A DNA stretch of 64,000 nucleotides from CAZJYI01 sp964550025 (GCA_964550025.1 CAZJYI010000054.1:3569-67568), one strand, 5' to 3'. Counted from the stretch's first letter, positions 24,209-32,961 are shown. The notes: a model not told the origin generated them from the letters alone. Translations and numbers: made by a program.

Positions 24209-25498
24209 TCACTTCGCGACGTTGGACAAGGCGTGCACGAGCCACATGGAAAGTCCGGGCACGAAGGCAAAGACGTAGCACAGGGCAATCAGCACCAGGT
24301 AGAATGGCCAGAGGTTCTTCAGAATCTCTTTCACGGAAACGCGGCTGACACCCGCCATCACGAAGAGCAGGATGCCGACAGGCGGGGTCAACAGACCGAC
24401 CATGATGGCAAGCTGGAAGACAACGCCGAAATGCACGACATCGATCGCGTAGGCCTTGAGCACGGGCAACAGCAGCGGCGTCAGGATAATCATGATGCTG
24501 CCCCCTTCCATGATCGTGCCCAACACCAGGATGAGACCGATCACCATCAGCAGGAACAGCCAGCGCTGTTCCGTGACGCTCTGGAAGAACGCGACGAAGG
24601 CGCCGCCCTCGATCTGCCGCGCAATGAGGAATCCGAAACAGGACGCGCAGGCAATGATCAGCATGATCGACGCCGTGCGCTTCGCGGTTACAAGCAAGGC
24701 CTGAACCAGCTTCTCAACCGTCAGGGAGCCGTAGATGAAGAAGCCGACAAAGACCCCGTAGGCCACGGCCAGCACCCCGGCTTCCGTGGCCGTCACGACG
24801 CCGCCGAAAATGCCTCCCAGAATGATGACGGGCAGGAGAAGCCCCCATGCCGCCTCTTTGAAGCTGGCCCGGAACTCCCCGTGCGAGTGCTTCTCGCCCC
24901 TGGGGTACTTCCGCCTGGCGCTGAGCACGGCGCAGACGGCCGCGAGTGCCAATGCGATCACGAGGCCCGGAACGGCGCCGGCAATGAACAGCTTTTCGAT
25001 GGAGGCCTCGCTGCCGGCGACCGATGCGTAGATGATAAAGCCGATGCTCGGTGGGATAATGGGTCCAATGGTCGCCGCGGACGCGTTGAGGGCCGCCGAG
25101 TAACCCTCCGGGTAGCCCTGCTTCTTCATGGTCGGCACGAGGGTCGAGCCGACCACGGCAGCACTGGCAATCGCCGCCCCGGAGACCATGGCCACGAGCA
25201 CGTTCACGGCGATGACGACGTAGGAGAGACCGCCGCGCACCGGGCCGATCATGGCCAGCGCAAAGCGGACCAGCCGCTTCGTGATGCCCGAGGCATTCAT
25301 GATCTCGCCCGCCAGGAGGAAGAATGGCAACGCCAGGAGCACGAGCGAATCGGCCCCGTTGCAGACCTGCTGGGCGACAAGCATCAGGGAGATGTCGGTT
25401 TCCAGCAGGATGTAGACGACCGACCCCAGGCCGATGGCGTACCCGATGGGCACGCCCATGACGAGGAACAGCAGCATGGAAAGGATGAGGATGTGCAT
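24209..25498 (-). CDS. dctM: TRAP transporter large permease DctM
   Basis: The 429-residue product is full length for the DctM family, with about 11-12 membrane helices. Signature stretches include VLLALPFFLLAGEIMNASGI, NASAATIGPIIPPSIGFI, MVIGLILVLGTIMEGGSIM and GLLTPPVGILLFVMAGV. DctM is the ion-coupled channel of tripartite (TRAP) importers and moves an organic acid, typically a sugar acid or dicarboxylate, with sodium. Its ATG overlaps the stop of dctQ by one base. It is the last gene of the minus-strand catabolic operon. Confidence 0.95.
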   Translation of the reverse strand: MHILILSMLLFLVMGVPIGYAIGLGSVVYILLETDISLMLVAQQVCNGADSLVLLALPFFLLAGEIMNASGITKRLVRFALAMIGPVRGGLSYVVIAVNVLVAMVSGAAIASAAVVGSTLVPTMKKQGYPEGYSAALNASAATIGPIIPPSIGFIIYASVAGSEASIEKLFIAGAVPGLVIALALAAVCAVLSARRKYPRGEKHSHGEFRASFKEAAWGLLLPVIILGGIFGGVVTATEAGVLAVAYGVFVGFFIYGSLTVEKLVQALLVTAKRTASIMLIIACASCFGFLIARQIEGGAFVAFFQSVTEQRWLFLLMVIGLILVLGTIMEGGSIMIILTPLLLPVLKAYAIDVVHFGVVFQLAIMVGLLTPPVGILLFVMAGVSRVSVKEILKNLWPFYLVLIALCYVFAFVPGLSMWLVHALSNVAK

Positions 25499-26013
25499 CA
25501 GCCGTCCTCCCCCGCCGCGGGTTTGCCGGCACCTGCGTCGAGCTCGGCGTATTCGCCTCGGGCCAGGCGGCGCAGGCCGTAGACCAGGGCAAACAGCGCA
25601 CTAACGGGCAGGGCCACGAACAGGACCCAGTTCAGCGGCAGACCGAGCGCCGGCGTCGCGGCACCAGCCGATTCAAAGACCCAGCGCATTCCGAACACAA
25701 TCAGCAAAACGTTGAACGCCAGCACGAGAACCAGGCCGAGGGCTTCCACGCCCTTGCGCAGCTTCGGCGGAAGATGCTCGACGAAAAACTCCACGCGAAT
25801 GTGCTGGCGGTCGCGCAAGGCCAGGGCGACCCCCAGCAGCGTGAACTGAACGAAGAGATACCGGACAACTTCGTCCGACCACGAAAGCGAACGGTCGATC
25901 ACGTAGCGAAAGAAGACGGCCGTTAGCACGATGACCAGGATCGCGGCAAAGAGGACCACCACGATCTTGTCGAGGAAGCCAAGCCGCGTTGGAGTCACAG
26001 GTTCTTCTGTCAT
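25498..26013 (-). CDS. dctQ: TRAP transporter small permease DctQ
   Basis: A 171-residue protein with four membrane helices, the DctQ topology. FFRYVIDRSLSWSDEVVRYLFVQFT is the characteristic segment, followed by ALRDRQHIRVEFFVEHLPP. DctQ bridges the binding protein and DctM in the TRAP complex. It overlaps dctM by one base and is separated from dctP by 145 bases containing a palindromic repeat, which could reduce or stabilise expression of the membrane subunits relative to the binding protein. Confidence 0.93.
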   Translation of the reverse strand: MTEEPVTPTRLGFLDKIVVVLFAAILVIVLTAVFFRYVIDRSLSWSDEVVRYLFVQFTLLGVALALRDRQHIRVEFFVEHLPPKLRKGVEALGLVLVLAFNVLLIVFGMRWVFESAGAATPALGLPLNWVLFVALPVSALFALVYGLRRLARGEYAELDAGAGKPAAGEDG

Positions 26014-26050
26014 AGCTCTCTCTCAGTGTCGATGAGCTCGAGTGCCGGAA

Positions 26051-26136
26051 GAGATAGGCGTGTACGAGTGTGAGTACGAGTACGCAATCATCCGGTGTTT
26101 CCCGTACTCATACACGCACTCGTACACACGAATCTC
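26051..26136. repeat. Palindromic repeat B, copy 1 (between dctP and dctQ)
   Basis: An 86-bp near-perfect hairpin. The left strand from GAGAT at 26051 (AGGCGTGTACGAGTG, then TGAGTACGAGTACG) pairs with the right strand ending AATCTC at 26136, about 36 bp with few mismatches and a short loop. A second copy with the same arms is at 56222-56307. The arms consist of repeating GTACGAGT/TACGAGTA units, so single-stranded forms could pair in several registers. Here it sits inside an operon. Confidence 0.75.
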
Positions 26137-26158
26137 CCTTCCCCTCAACGTTGCCACA

Positions 26159-27154
26159 CTACTCACTGCTGACGATCGCGTCGTAGATGCCCGGTTTCCA
26201 GACGCCCTCGAACTGCTGCGGGATCCTCGACTTGGCGATCTCGCGGAAGGCGTCGCGATCGACCTCAACGAACTCGACACCCGCTGCCGTCAACTTGCGC
26301 CGGAAGTCCTCTTCTGACCTCTCCAGGCTCTCGTTGTGCCAGCGGTTCGCCTCGCGACGCGCCTCCTCGAGCAATGCGCGTTCTTCGTCGGTGAAGCGTT
26401 CTTCCCACGAATCCCCCGTAAAGAAGATGAAGAAGCCGATCAGGTGCTGCGTCTCCATGACGTACTTCTGCACTTCGTGCAGGTTATTGCCGTAGATCGT
26501 GGCCAGCGGGTTCTCCTGGCCCTCCGCCACGCCCAGTTTGAGGGCCATGAACATATCGCTGAACGGAAGCGGCGTGGTGTTGGCGCCGAAGGCGCGCCAG
26601 GACTTCATGTAGACTTCCAGCTCCGGGACACGGAGCTTCAGTCCTTTCAAATCATCCGGGTGGCTGACCTTGCGCTTCGTGGTTGTCAGGTATCGGGGGC
26701 CGCGGAACCAGATATCGTGCATGCGCACCTTGGCTCTCTTGAAGACAGTGTCCTTGATCTCCCGCCCCAGGGGACCGTCCCACACGCGTTGTGCGTGCGC
26801 GTAGTCTCGCCAGACGAACGGCACCTCCAGGACGCCATACTCGGGGGCGTACCATCCGATGGGGGCTCCGCCGGTGATAGCAGCGTCGATCGACCGGAGC
26901 TTGACTCCCTCGATCACTCCCTGGTCGTTGCCGAGCTGGCCGGCCGGGTAAAGCCGCACCTGGATGGCTCCGCCGGACTTGCTCTCGACGAGTTCCGCCA
27001 TTCTGAGGGCGCTCCGATGGATCAGCTCGGACGTGCCCATGGTATAGGCGATCCGGAGCACCTTGGGTTTCCCCGCATCCTCCGACGGACCGCAGCCGCA
27101 CAGCAGGACTGCCCCCACCAACGCCGCCGTCCCGGAAAACACTCTACACCTCAT
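26159..27154 (-). CDS. dctP: TRAP transporter substrate-binding lipoprotein DctP
   Basis: The 331 residues match DctP/SiaP-type binding proteins. The signal ends in the lipobox LLCGC, so it is membrane-anchored rather than free. Typical segments follow: LRIAYTMGTSELIHRSALRM, YPAGQLGNDQGVIEG, EVPFVWRDYAHAQRVWDG, and the ligand-arginine region DDLKGLKLRVPE. The substrate is probably a carboxylate, since the arginine of 'GLKLRVPE' normally salt-bridges a carboxyl group. Given the neighbouring aldolase and 2-hydroxyacid dehydrogenase, a sugar acid is likely. The ATG abuts the stop of the regulator gene. Confidence 0.93.
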   Translation of the reverse strand: MRCRVFSGTAALVGAVLLCGCGPSEDAGKPKVLRIAYTMGTSELIHRSALRMAELVESKSGGAIQVRLYPAGQLGNDQGVIEGVKLRSIDAAITGGAPIGWYAPEYGVLEVPFVWRDYAHAQRVWDGPLGREIKDTVFKRAKVRMHDIWFRGPRYLTTTKRKVSHPDDLKGLKLRVPELEVYMKSWRAFGANTTPLPFSDMFMALKLGVAEGQENPLATIYGNNLHEVQKYVMETQHLIGFFIFFTGDSWEERFTDEERALLEEARREANRWHNESLERSEEDFRRKLTAAGVEFVEVDRDAFREIAKSRIPQQFEGVWKPGIYDAIVSSE

Positions 27155-27871
27155 CTAGGTCGCTTCCCCTTCCGTTCTCTCCTCGAGGTAGTAATCCAAA
27201 GACTCCTGGCTGCTGTCCTGTCCGTACCGCACATGTTCGCGCATGGCCGCTTCGGCGCCGGCCGGGTCGCGGCTGCTGATACCCTTCATAAGCCGCTGAT
27301 GCCATTTCGCCGGCACGGGGGCGACAATCGTCGCGCTGATCCAGTTGAGATACATGTAGCGCTGAAACCAGACGCGCTGCAGCTCGTCGCCCAGGCTCCG
27401 GTACCCGGTGGCCGCGGCGATGCCGAGATGGAAGTCCAGGTGTAGCCGCATTCCGAGCTTGGAGTGCGGGTCGGCCCTGGTCACCGTGCCGTCCAACTGC
27501 CGCGCCAGTTTCTCCAGGCGTGCCAGGTCCGCATCCGAGGCCCTTTCGGCACAAACCCGGGCGGCATGGCACTCGATTGCTTCGCGCAGGACGAGCCCAT
27601 TCTCGACGTCATCCAATGTCAGCGGACGGACACGGCACCCGTACAGGGGGCGGCTTTCGACAAGGCCGTCCACCTCGAGCATGTAGAGGGCTTCGGTCAC
27701 CGGCATCGGGCTCACGCCGAGCCGTCCGGCGACCTTCTTGCGGACAAGGCGGTCGCCGGGTCTCAGTGCGCCCTCGACGATCTCATCGCGTAGCGTTTCG
27801 TAGACACGACGTGTCAGCGTGTCCGCCGGAGCGGCGTCGGGGCTTTCCTCAGTAAACGTGTAGTTAGCCAT
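27155..27871 (-). CDS. GntR-family transcriptional regulator (FadR/FCD type)
   Basis: A 238-residue regulator. Residues 17-85 form the winged helix (RRVYETLRDEIVEGALRPGDRLVRKKVAGRLGVSPMPVTEALYML). Residues 95-225 form the all-helical FCD ligand-binding domain, with metal-binding-like histidines (HLDFHLGIAAATG and AAMREHVRYG). The family usually senses sugar acids or other carboxylates and represses the genes around it. Its position between the dehydrogenase and the TRAP importer, directly abutting dctP, suggests it controls this operon. The usual 'SRTPVREAL' helix reads SPMPVTEAL, which is unremarkable. Confidence 0.92.
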   Translation of the reverse strand: MANYTFTEESPDAAPADTLTRRVYETLRDEIVEGALRPGDRLVRKKVAGRLGVSPMPVTEALYMLEVDGLVESRPLYGCRVRPLTLDDVENGLVLREAIECHAARVCAERASDADLARLEKLARQLDGTVTRADPHSKLGMRLHLDFHLGIAAATGYRSLGDELQRVWFQRYMYLNWISATIVAPVPAKWHQRLMKGISSRDPAGAEAAMREHVRYGQDSSQESLDYYLEERTEGEAT

Positions 27872-27895
27872 AAGCTATGCTCCAGGGATCGGGAG

Positions 27896-28279
27896 TCAGG
27901 AGGCAGGAGTCAGTAAGAACTTCTGTGGGCGTGCAATCATCGATCCCAACATCTTACCGACCTCCTGATTCAATGCGGTCACCTCTACATGCTCCTCGGT
28001 CGAAATGTAACCGCAACTCAGAGCGAAATCCCAACATGTATCTGTTTCAGCGTTCTCACCATCGCAGTCAGTCAGCTTGCTGACAAAGTGTGGCTCGTAA
28101 CGCCGCTTGGCCCAAGCCTCTCTGAGATTCTGACACACTGAACGCGAGGAGCGTCTCCCCTGGTTCGTCAAAGCATACCGCTCCTCCGGCGGAAAGTGTT
28201 TGCTGATCTCGAAGTATTTCATGGCCTGCCGATATGCCTTCTTGTAGACCGTTAGCTCTTTGACGTTTTGTACCGCCAT
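27896..28279 (-). CDS. Four-helix-bundle protein (S23 / 23S rRNA intervening-sequence type)
   Basis: From MAVQNVKELTVYKKAY the 127 residues cover the complete S23/IVP family fold: 'L.vyk.A......' helix 1, FPPEERYALTNQGRRSSRSVCQNLREAW (helices 1-2), and the conserved ETDTCWDFALSCGYIS turn. The function of the family is unknown; members occur inside 23S rRNA intervening sequences and as free genes scattered through PVC genomes. Its start codon overlaps the stop of the dehydrogenase gene (TAATG). It interrupts an otherwise tight catabolic gene order and is flanked on both sides by purine-rich tandem tracts (27883-27912 and 28283-28317), which suggests it arrived as a cassette. Confidence 0.85.
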   Translation of the reverse strand: MAVQNVKELTVYKKAYRQAMKYFEISKHFPPEERYALTNQGRRSSRSVCQNLREAWAKRRYEPHFVSKLTDCDGENAETDTCWDFALSCGYISTEEHVEVTALNQEVGKMLGSMIARPQKFLLTPAS

Positions 28280-29322
28280 TACTGCCCCCTGCCCCCTGGC
28301 TCCTGCCCCCTGGCCACCACCCGGGTCAAGTCCTCCATGCGGCCGGACGCGAAAGCGGCGACGTTGGCCACGCACGCCTGCGCCATGCGCTGGTTTGCCT
28401 CGACGGTACTCGAGCCAACGTGCGGCGTCAGCACGACATTCTCCAGTGTGCGCAAGTCCTTGCCGGGGGCTTGGGGTTGATAGGGTTCTTCTTCGAACAC
28501 GTCCAGGGCGGCTGACAGTTCTCCGGATACCAGTGCGTCGTAGAGCGCGACCTCGTCGACGAGTGCGCCGCGCGCGGTGTTGACCAGCAGCGCCCCCGGG
28601 CGGAACCGCGCGAGCCGTTCGGTGTCGATGAAATGTCGTGTCTCGGGCAAAGCGGGGAGATGAAGTGAGATCACGTTTGCCTGTTCGATCACTGCATCGG
28701 CGTCATGCTCGATAGTCTCTACCCCTGTCGCTTCGCGTATCGCCTGCGCGTCGCTCCCGGCCCACTTTGCCAGTGCGTCCAGCGGCAGGAGATCGGCGGC
28801 GATGACACGCATGCCCAGTCCCAGGTGCGCCATGCGGGCAACGCGGCGGCCGATGGGACCGAAGCCGATGACTCCGAGGGTCTTGCCCGCGACCTCCATG
28901 TCGGCACCCGCCGGGAACGCACCATTTCGCACGGCCGCGTCGCCGGCGGCGACACGACGTGCCAGGGCACCGATCAGCCAGAGGGTGTGCTCGGCCACGC
29001 TCTGGTCCAGAACGCCGGGCGTGTTCGTGACGAAAACGCCATGTGTATGCGCCTGCGCCAGGTCGATACCGTCGTACCCGACACCAAACCTCGCTATGAG
29101 GGACGAGTCGTCTTCGCCACACGTCTGCGAGAGTGCCGTATACAAGGGACCTACGTAGCGTTCGACACCGACAATCACGGCGGAGGCGCGTTGTCTCAGG
29201 ACTTCTGTCGCCAGAGCGGTTTCATCCGCAGGCGCCGGCAGCACGTCAATACCCGCCGCGGACGCAAACACCTCTGCGCCTTTGTGGTACTCCTTCTCCG
29301 TAACCAGAACGCGGGGCGTCAT
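28279..29322 (-). CDS. D-isomer-specific 2-hydroxyacid dehydrogenase
   Basis: 347 residues of the phosphoglycerate-dehydrogenase-like family, which interconverts 2-oxo acids and D-2-hydroxy acids with NAD(P). Seen: the nucleotide-binding GFGPIG (153-158), catalytic Arg251 in NTARGALVDE, acidic residues near 277-279 in FEEEP, and catalytic His301 in TPHVGSS. The last ~12 residues (VARGQEPGGRGQ) are encoded by the low-complexity tract at 28283-28317 and look like a replaced C-terminus. The start overlaps the aldolase stop by four bases (ATGA), so the two enzymes are coupled: the aldolase would release pyruvate or a related 2-oxo acid plus an aldehyde, and this enzyme could reduce a 2-oxo product or oxidise a hydroxyacid. 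Confidence 0.92.
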   Translation of the reverse strand: MTPRVLVTEKEYHKGAEVFASAAGIDVLPAPADETALATEVLRQRASAVIVGVERYVGPLYTALSQTCGEDDSSLIARFGVGYDGIDLAQAHTHGVFVTNTPGVLDQSVAEHTLWLIGALARRVAAGDAAVRNGAFPAGADMEVAGKTLGVIGFGPIGRRVARMAHLGLGMRVIAADLLPLDALAKWAGSDAQAIREATGVETIEHDADAVIEQANVISLHLPALPETRHFIDTERLARFRPGALLVNTARGALVDEVALYDALVSGELSAALDVFEEEPYQPQAPGKDLRTLENVVLTPHVGSSTVEANQRMAQACVANVAAFASGRMEDLTRVVARGQEPGGRGQ

Positions 29323-30080
29323 CCGTCGTTCTCCCTTCCGAGCATGACCCTGCAGCCGCGAATAAGCAACTCGGTGTCCATGCTGCAGGCAATGAAACGA
29401 TACCCCTCCTCAATGCGCTGCTGCACCTGCTCCGGATCGACGGGCACCACGTGGAGGCCCGCCGGTACGCCGTGTCGTCGGCAGGCTTCCAGGATCTGCT
29501 GCTGTGCGGCGCGCACGTCCGGGTGGTCCAGTTGACCGGCGAGTCCCATGGATGCGGAAAGGTCGTAGGGACCGATGAATGCTGCCGCCAGGCCGGGGGT
29601 TGCCAGGATGCCGTCCAGGTCATCCAATGCGTCGACGTGCTCGAGCATGATCGCCACAAGGACGTTCTCGTTGTGGTCGTCAAAGTAGGCGCGGAAATTG
29701 CGGCCGAAATCGGCTGCGCGCACAAAGGACGCGCCCCGTTCGCCCCGGGGGGGGAACGAGGCGATTGATACGGCCTTGCGGGCGCACTCGGGGGTGTTCA
29801 CCAGGGGCACGATGATCCCGTTCGCGCCGGCATCCAGCACCTGCTTGGCTTGCACGGCGTCACAGGAGTGCAGGCGCGCCAGGAGGTCGCATCCCGAGCC
29901 CTTGACGGCGAGGGCGATCTGGTGGAACTCCTGGATGCCGGTAGCCGTGTGTTCCATGTCCACGGCAATCCAGTCGAAGCCCTCGCCGGCATACACCTCG
30001 GCAACGGTCGGATGGCCGATCATGATCCAGGCGCCGAGCGCCGCTTCGCCCGATTCGAGCTTCTTCTTGGTGCTACCCAT
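29319..30080 (-). CDS. HpcH/HpaI-family class II aldolase
   Basis: Start chosen at MGSTKKKLESG, downstream of GAAGGG; product 253 residues, the usual length. HpaI/GarL-type aldolases split 2-keto-3-deoxy sugar acids or 4-hydroxy-2-oxo acids into pyruvate and an aldehyde. Active-site residues are in place: His44 (VDMEHTAT), Arg69 (LLARLHS), and metal ligands Glu147 (IMLEHVD) and Asp173 (IGPYDLSASMG). This suggests that the TRAP importer and the neighbouring dehydrogenase serve a sugar-acid pathway. The gene lies 20 bases after the LamG-sialidase gene and overlaps the dehydrogenase gene. Confidence 0.94.
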   Translation of the reverse strand: MGSTKKKLESGEAALGAWIMIGHPTVAEVYAGEGFDWIAVDMEHTATGIQEFHQIALAVKGSGCDLLARLHSCDAVQAKQVLDAGANGIIVPLVNTPECARKAVSIASFPPRGERGASFVRAADFGRNFRAYFDDHNENVLVAIMLEHVDALDDLDGILATPGLAAAFIGPYDLSASMGLAGQLDHPDVRAAQQQILEACRRHGVPAGLHVVPVDPEQVQQRIEEGYRFIACSMDTELLIRGCRVMLGRENDG

Positions 30081-30100
30081 GAGTAGGTTCCCTTCTCTCG

Positions 30101-32761
30101 TCAGCGCACCGCGGGACAACCGGCGCGGTAGTTGCCGACGGCTTCCGAGGTGCGCAGATATCGATAGTAGACCCTGACATGTTTCACGGCGTCCTTCAAC
30201 GCGGGAGTGACGCGAAGGCCGGCGTCACCCCACGGGCTGCCAAAGCTTGGCTCGAAGCGACCCCAGCCGTACTGCCGGTCGGGTCCGCCGTCGCAGAGCA
30301 TTCCGTCACAGACCACGGAGATGATGCAGGGCCCGCCGTCAGCGATGAACACGGCCTGGTGCAGTTTACCAGCGGTCAGCGTCCCGGGATCGGAGGTCCA
30401 TTCCGCGTTGCGGAAACCGTCGCCCATAGAGAAGACAAGGCTCCCCTTCTCTCCAGTTGAGATCGCGAAACCCCGTCCGGCGTCGTCGCGGGAATCCAGG
30501 ATGGTCTGCCCGGCGGCGAGATCGTCCACTTGAAGCCAGGCGTCCACGCTGAACCCGCCCCCGAGACCGAGGTCCGGCAGCGCCGCCATGGTGATCGACT
30601 TTCCTGCGGCAATCTCGGCCCCACTCACCGAGAGGACGGCTCCCTCCGCCACGGCCACTCTGCCGCCGTGCTGCTCCCACATCCCCTCGAGCAGATCAGC
30701 CGGGATCTCGTGCACGCGGGCAACCGTCTTCTGGGTTTCGGTTACCCAGTACCGTCCGTCCTGCTCGATGAGATCCGGATAGCTCATGCGGGTCCTGGGG
30801 ACGGCGTCGTACAGCAGGACTTCCGGCTGCGACCAGTGCATGCGGCCGTCCTTCAGCACGCCGCCGGTGATCCAGGCTGGATTCCTGCCGTTGAAATCGC
30901 GGCCGCTGTGGTTGTGGAACCAGAACAGGAACTTGCCGTTGGCGCAGCGCCACAGCTTCGGGCATGCGCGAGGGTTCTTGATCATCCGCTCTCCGGGCGC
31001 GTAGGTCATCGGCGACGGCAGGTCCCACGTCCTTCCACCATCCTCGCTGTAGGTGTGACACGGGAAGCCTGTGGTCGGGCGGTAGACCATGTAGAGGCGT
31101 TCCCCGCCCAGCGGCACCAGGTTATGCTCCTCCTGGACCGAACCAAACTTCGGATTGCGGATCCCATGGTCGCCATCGGGACGCAGTTCCCAGTGGATCT
31201 TTTCGGGGTTCTTCTCCGTCAGGATGTTGTCCGAGTAGTAGAGCCACCCCTCGCCGTTCCCCAGGAAGTACTTCCCGAGCTTGGTAAAGGAAAAGTAGAC
31301 GCCGCCGTCGACAATGGATGGCTTGTCGATGCCCCAGAACATCTGCACCTTACCCTTGAACTGGCTGCCCCGGTCGCAAGCCGTGACACGCATGGGCAGA
31401 CGGAACCGTCTGGACCAGTTGCGCCCACCGTCATCGGAGTACTTGTAGCAGTACCAGCCGTGCGTGTCGCTGCGCACCCGCTTCGTGCTGCCGGGTAAGG
31501 AGTACACGCGATCGCCGTTGTACGTATAGAAACCGTAGATGCGCCCGCCGGGCACGAGCAGCGGCACGCCATAGGAGGCCTCGGGGCCGTCCGCGGGTTC
31601 GATGTCGATCAGGGGCGTCCACGTCTTGCCCTGGTCCCGCGTGATCGTCGCGACAAAGTGCTGCCCGCCCTGGCCTTCGTGGCCGGCGCCGGTGGTCAGC
31701 AGGCAGGTCCAGCTTCCGTCGGGGTTCACCACCACGTACGGTTGATCACAATACCCCTCGTCGGGAATGCGCATCCCCGTGATGATGTTGCGCGAGTCCC
31801 GTGTGCGGGCGCAGTTGGTATGCGCAAGGGACAGGCCCTCACCCGCCAGGAACCGAGCGTACTGTGCATCCTCTTCCGTCATATCAGACAGTGCCACGGG
31901 TATCTCCTTTTCCGCAACCAGCAGGATGACGTCCTTGCCCCGAACCGTCACCAGCGACCCCTTGACCGGGTCGCCCTGCCGCTTCTGCCACAACCGCTCC
32001 GCTGCTTCTGCCGGGAAACCGGGCCGGCGGTCCTCTGCCGCGGGCTGCGCATTTTGCCCGGCCAGGTAGGCAACGGCCGCGGGAGACAGCGCGCGGGAGT
32101 GGATCACGATCTCGTCGAGCTCGCCCTCGAAATAGCGCTGCAGCCCCTCGTAGCCCGCCGACATGTCTCGCATGTCGAACGCGCCCAGACCGGGGGTGCG
32201 ATCGTCAGCCACGGGTTTGCCGTCCACGTAGAGTGCGATACGACCGCTCAACGCACTCACCGTCACGGCCACGTGGGTCCAGCGATCGTTCTCGAGAGGC
32301 GGGCTCTGCACGCGCCCCCGGTTGCTGCCTCCAAGATGCAGGAAGGCATCGATGATCCCCTTGCGGATGGGCAGGTGCAGCATGCCCTTGCCCCACGACA
32401 GCCGGGTGACCAATCCCTGGTAGTCTTCTTTTCCAACATTGCGCGCGCACATCCAGAAAGCGATCGTCGCCTCCGCATGTTGGCCCAGGTCGCCCAGCGA
32501 GATCGAACTGTCATGTCCATTGAAGGCGGCCGCCCCGCCGAACCGCCCCTTGACCCAGTTCAGACCTCCTTTGCAGGTTCCCGCGTGTTTCCCGGCGGCA
32601 TTGGCGGCGGTCATCCCGGCAGTCTCATCCAGTCGCCAGTGCCCGACAAGGGATGCCGAGAAGGGCGCCACGTCCGGTGCGTTCTCCGCCGCCGCACTAG
32701 CCGCGGCGGCCATCGTCACAAGCAAACAGCCTGTCAACATCCTCATCGTTCTCGTCTTCAT
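30101..32761 (-). CDS. Secreted LamG - sialidase-type (BNR) propeller - LamG protein
   Basis: The ATG at 32761 follows GGAGG; a GTG directly before it (32764) is equally placed. About 886 residues with a signal peptide ending ASAAA. Domains: an N-terminal LamG (35-250, LVGHWRLDETAGM ... FEGELDEIVIHSRALSP), a sialidase-like propeller (about 320-700) with Asp-boxes TRDQGKTWT, SDDGGRNWS and SEDGGRTWD, and a second LamG-like domain (about 705-880). The NCARTRDSRN ... DQPYVVVNPDGSW segment is close to that of the plus-strand protein at 34558-36573. Whether it cleaves sialic acid is unproven; BNR propellers also act on other sugars or only bind. It heads the operon feeding the aldolase, dehydrogenase and TRAP genes. 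Confidence 0.86.
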   Translation of the reverse strand: MKTRTMRMLTGCLLVTMAAAASAAAENAPDVAPFSASLVGHWRLDETAGMTAANAAGKHAGTCKGGLNWVKGRFGGAAAFNGHDSSISLGDLGQHAEATIAFWMCARNVGKEDYQGLVTRLSWGKGMLHLPIRKGIIDAFLHLGGSNRGRVQSPPLENDRWTHVAVTVSALSGRIALYVDGKPVADDRTPGLGAFDMRDMSAGYEGLQRYFEGELDEIVIHSRALSPAAVAYLAGQNAQPAAEDRRPGFPAEAAERLWQKRQGDPVKGSLVTVRGKDVILLVAEKEIPVALSDMTEEDAQYARFLAGEGLSLAHTNCARTRDSRNIITGMRIPDEGYCDQPYVVVNPDGSWTCLLTTGAGHEGQGGQHFVATITRDQGKTWTPLIDIEPADGPEASYGVPLLVPGGRIYGFYTYNGDRVYSLPGSTKRVRSDTHGWYCYKYSDDGGRNWSRRFRLPMRVTACDRGSQFKGKVQMFWGIDKPSIVDGGVYFSFTKLGKYFLGNGEGWLYYSDNILTEKNPEKIHWELRPDGDHGIRNPKFGSVQEEHNLVPLGGERLYMVYRPTTGFPCHTYSEDGGRTWDLPSPMTYAPGERMIKNPRACPKLWRCANGKFLFWFHNHSGRDFNGRNPAWITGGVLKDGRMHWSQPEVLLYDAVPRTRMSYPDLIEQDGRYWVTETQKTVARVHEIPADLLEGMWEQHGGRVAVAEGAVLSVSGAEIAAGKSITMAALPDLGLGGGFSVDAWLQVDDLAAGQTILDSRDDAGRGFAISTGEKGSLVFSMGDGFRNAEWTSDPGTLTAGKLHQAVFIADGGPCIISVVCDGMLCDGGPDRQYGWGRFEPSFGSPWGDAGLRVTPALKDAVKHVRVYYRYLRTSEAVGNYRAGCPAVR

Positions 32762-32809
32762 CACGCGCTGCCTCCAAACGGTCTACAGTTTCTCCTCATG
32801 TGACCCAAG

Positions 32810-32838
32810 CTTGTAGCATGCTTGTGTTGGCATGTCAA
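32810..32838 (-). promoter_or_regulatory. Candidate promoter for the LamG-sialidase / TRAP operon
   Basis: Read on the minus strand there is a perfect -35 TTGACA (32838-32833), a 17-base spacer, and TACAAG (32815-32810) as a weak -10. It lies about 50 bases upstream of the start at 32761. The inverted pair AGCATGC (32815-32821) and GCATGCT (32842-32848) brackets it and could be an operator, for example for the GntR regulator. Confidence 0.4.
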
Positions 32839-32961
32839 GAGGCATGCTGTAAAATGGAACTCCGCTGGCAACAAACGGCCGAAAAGAGACACTTGCGATA
32901 CCCTATTATATAATGACAAAGGACATTTCGGGCCCTTTTTTTGCCTTTTTCTTTCTTGCTT

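Noticed and set aside
26042..26317. Small proteins with YEYEYA/YSYTHSYT stretches at 26.0-26.3 kb and 56.2-56.6 kb
   Set aside because: These peptides are translations of palindromic repeat B in various frames; the similarity is at the DNA level and there is no evidence of coding.
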